Source: Chloroflexota bacterium
GTDB taxonomy: Bacteria > Chloroflexota > Anaerolineae > Anaerolineales > UBA11579
Direction: 5' to 3'
DNA length: 6,933 bases
Assembly: GCA_003250455.1 (NCBI GenBank)
Contig: QKGK01000123.1
Span: 1-6,933 of the forward strand
Below are positions 6,098-6,933 of this stretch, piece by piece. The position numbers and the translations under genes are program-made. The notes under the pieces were generated by a model. It searched no databases and was not told the origin of the DNA. It worked only from the letters and a program-made list of their open reading frames with translations. Position 1 is the first letter of the stretch, and the number at the start of each line of letters is the position of its first letter.

Positions 6098-6745
6098 ATG
6101 CTAGTTGGCGAAAGAATGACTCACCCGGTTGTGAATGTGCCACCGGATATGGCGATCCAGGATGCGCTGCAGTTGATGAAAAAAGAAGGCATTCGACGCA
6201 CGCCGGTGGTGAAGGATGGCAAGCTGGTCGGCATTGTTTCAGATAAAGATCTGTTGAACGCCTCCCCTTCCCAGGCTACTTCGCTGAGCGTGTGGGAGCT
6301 GCATTACCTGTTGAGCAAGATCACCGTATCAGAAGTGATGACAGAGTCGGTGATCGTGGTGACGGAAGATACCCCGATTGAGGAAGCCGCCCGTATCATG
6401 GCGGATAACAAGATCGGCGGCTTGCCGGTGGTGCGGGGCAGCGGCGTGGTGGGAATCATCACCGAGACGGATATCTTCCGCCTGATGCTGGAACTGACCG
6501 GGGCACGCGAGCCAGGGCTGCGAGCGACTTTCCTTCTGACGGACCGGCCAGGGGAATTGGCGAAGTTGACCAATGCGGTGGCCGAAAATCACGGTAACGT
6601 GATCGCTGTGGGGACTTTCTCCGGCGATGACCAGGCTACCCGTGAAGTGATGATGAAGGTCGGCGGCCTGGATGAAGCAGCCTTCCGCAAGATATTGGAA
6701 CAACACGCCACCAAGATAAAAGATTTACGTAATTGCTGCAACTAA
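6098..6745 (+). CDS. CBS-pair and ACT domain protein (AcuB-like)
   Basis: This 215-residue soluble protein is probably a ligand sensor. CBS domain 1 spans about residues 4-55 (MTHPVVNVPPD, RRTPVVKDGKLVGIVSDKDL). CBS domain 2 spans about 77-130 (VMTESVIVVTEDTPIEEA, GGLPVV, VGIITETDIF), with the T122/T124/D125 pattern typical of adenosine-nucleotide sites. An ACT domain follows (about 141-205) with DRPGELAKLTNAVAENHGNVI (starting at D149), a fold that commonly binds amino acids. Length and domain order match AcuB of Bacillus, but acetoin use is not implied, so no symbol is given. There is no DNA-binding or transmembrane segment. AGGAG (6085-6089) sits 8 nt before the ATG. It starts 61 nt after livF with no clear terminator between, so it is likely the last gene of the operon. 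A role sensing amino acid and energy state is inferred from domains and position. Confidence 0.9.
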   Translation: MLVGERMTHPVVNVPPDMAIQDALQLMKKEGIRRTPVVKDGKLVGIVSDKDLLNASPSQATSLSVWELHYLLSKITVSEVMTESVIVVTEDTPIEEAARIMADNKIGGLPVVRGSGVVGIITETDIFRLMLELTGAREPGLRATFLLTDRPGELAKLTNAVAENHGNVIAVGTFSGDDQATREVMMKVGGLDEAAFRKILEQHATKIKDLRNCCN

Positions 6746-6763
6746 GCATAATTCAGATGATGA

Positions 6764-6794
6764 CCAGGGGCGGAGATGTCCATCCCGCCCCTGG
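6764..6794 (+). terminator. GC-rich hairpin, probable operon terminator
   Basis: CCAGGGGCGG (6764-6773) pairs perfectly with CCGCCCCTGG (6785-6794). Inside the stem, after a bulged A, GAT/ATC adds three pairs around a GTCC tetraloop. It begins 18 nt after the stop codon of the CBS-ACT gene. The following bases (GATGCGTTTCC) give only a weak U-tract, so termination may be inefficient or the hairpin may instead protect the 3' end. Confidence 0.7.
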
Positions 6795-6933
6795 GATGCG
6801 TTTCCTGAATTAGGTGCTGTCCCTTTTTGATCGGGATTAATGGATCGACCTTGGAGTAAGATAATCTATTAGTCCTATTGGGTTGAAAAAAAACCTATCT
6901 TGCGTGTGTAGCTGATTGAAATTTAATTTCTAG
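6795..6933. other. AT-rich gene-free tail
   Basis: No open frame with a ribosome binding site is visible on either strand in these 139 nt, and base composition becomes noticeably richer in A and T than in the genes before it. Items seen are GGTGCTGTCCCTTTTT (6813-6828), GATAAT at 6860-6865 without a clear -35 box, an eight-A run at 6886-6893, and a 13-base near-palindrome GAAATT-T-AATTTC at 6918-6930. It may be the promoter region of a gene beyond the window or the edge of a mobile element; neither is established. Confidence 0.5.

Noticed and set aside
6881..6897. GGTT-A-rich-AACC stem near the window end as a terminator
   Set aside because: Only four pairs with an A-rich loop and no U-tract on the + strand; likely chance in AT-rich sequence.
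1..6933. tRNA, rRNA, CRISPR array, transposase gene or defence system
   Set aside because: I saw no tandem repeat-spacer pattern, cloverleaf, rRNA stretch or transposase motif on either strand; the gene space is filled by the two-component system, transporter and CBS-ACT genes.

Overview
The window reads as one strand of a GC-leaning bacterial chromosome, with every recognisable gene on the + strand. It carries the end of a two-component system, a complete five-gene ABC importer of the branched-chain amino acid (HAAT/Liv) type, and a CBS-ACT ligand-sensing protein. The lipoprotein form of the binding protein (lipobox, Gly/Thr/Asn-rich tether), the gene order and the general sequence character suggest a Gram-positive-like or monoderm lineage. 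My best guess is Chloroflexota (Anaerolineae-like). That placement rests on style and recognition, not on a marker gene.

Layout. 1-344: the last 113 codons of a sensor histidine kinase with a KdpD-like ATP-binding domain. 341-1033: an OmpR/KdpE-type response regulator, ATGA-coupled to the kinase. 1034-1210: an AT-rich gap with two perfect TATAAT hexamers and a short inverted repeat just before the ribosome binding site of the next gene. 1211-2569: the substrate-binding lipoprotein (livK-like). 2570-2717: a gap holding a strong 13-bp hairpin and a possible 19-codon ORF that ends two bases before the permease start. 2718-6036: livH, livM, livG and livF, with ATGA overlaps at H/M and M/G and a 12-nt gap at G/F. 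6098-6745: an AcuB-like protein of two CBS domains and an ACT domain. 6764-6794: a strong GC-rich hairpin that probably ends the transcript. 6795-6933: an AT-rich tail with no gene I can see.

How the genes work together. The lipoprotein captures substrate outside the membrane. LivH and LivM form the channel and LivG and LivF power it. The hairpin between livK and livH is placed where binding-protein operons often separate a highly expressed receptor gene from less expressed membrane genes. The CBS-ACT protein could report amino acid and adenylate status back on the system, and the two-component pair may control it, but both links are inferences from position.

Most of the window is a conventional transporter cassette. 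The parts most worth a second look are the hairpin and mini-ORF between livK and livH, the paired degeneracy of one predicted ATP site across LivG and LivF, and the ACT-domain protein at the end of the operon.
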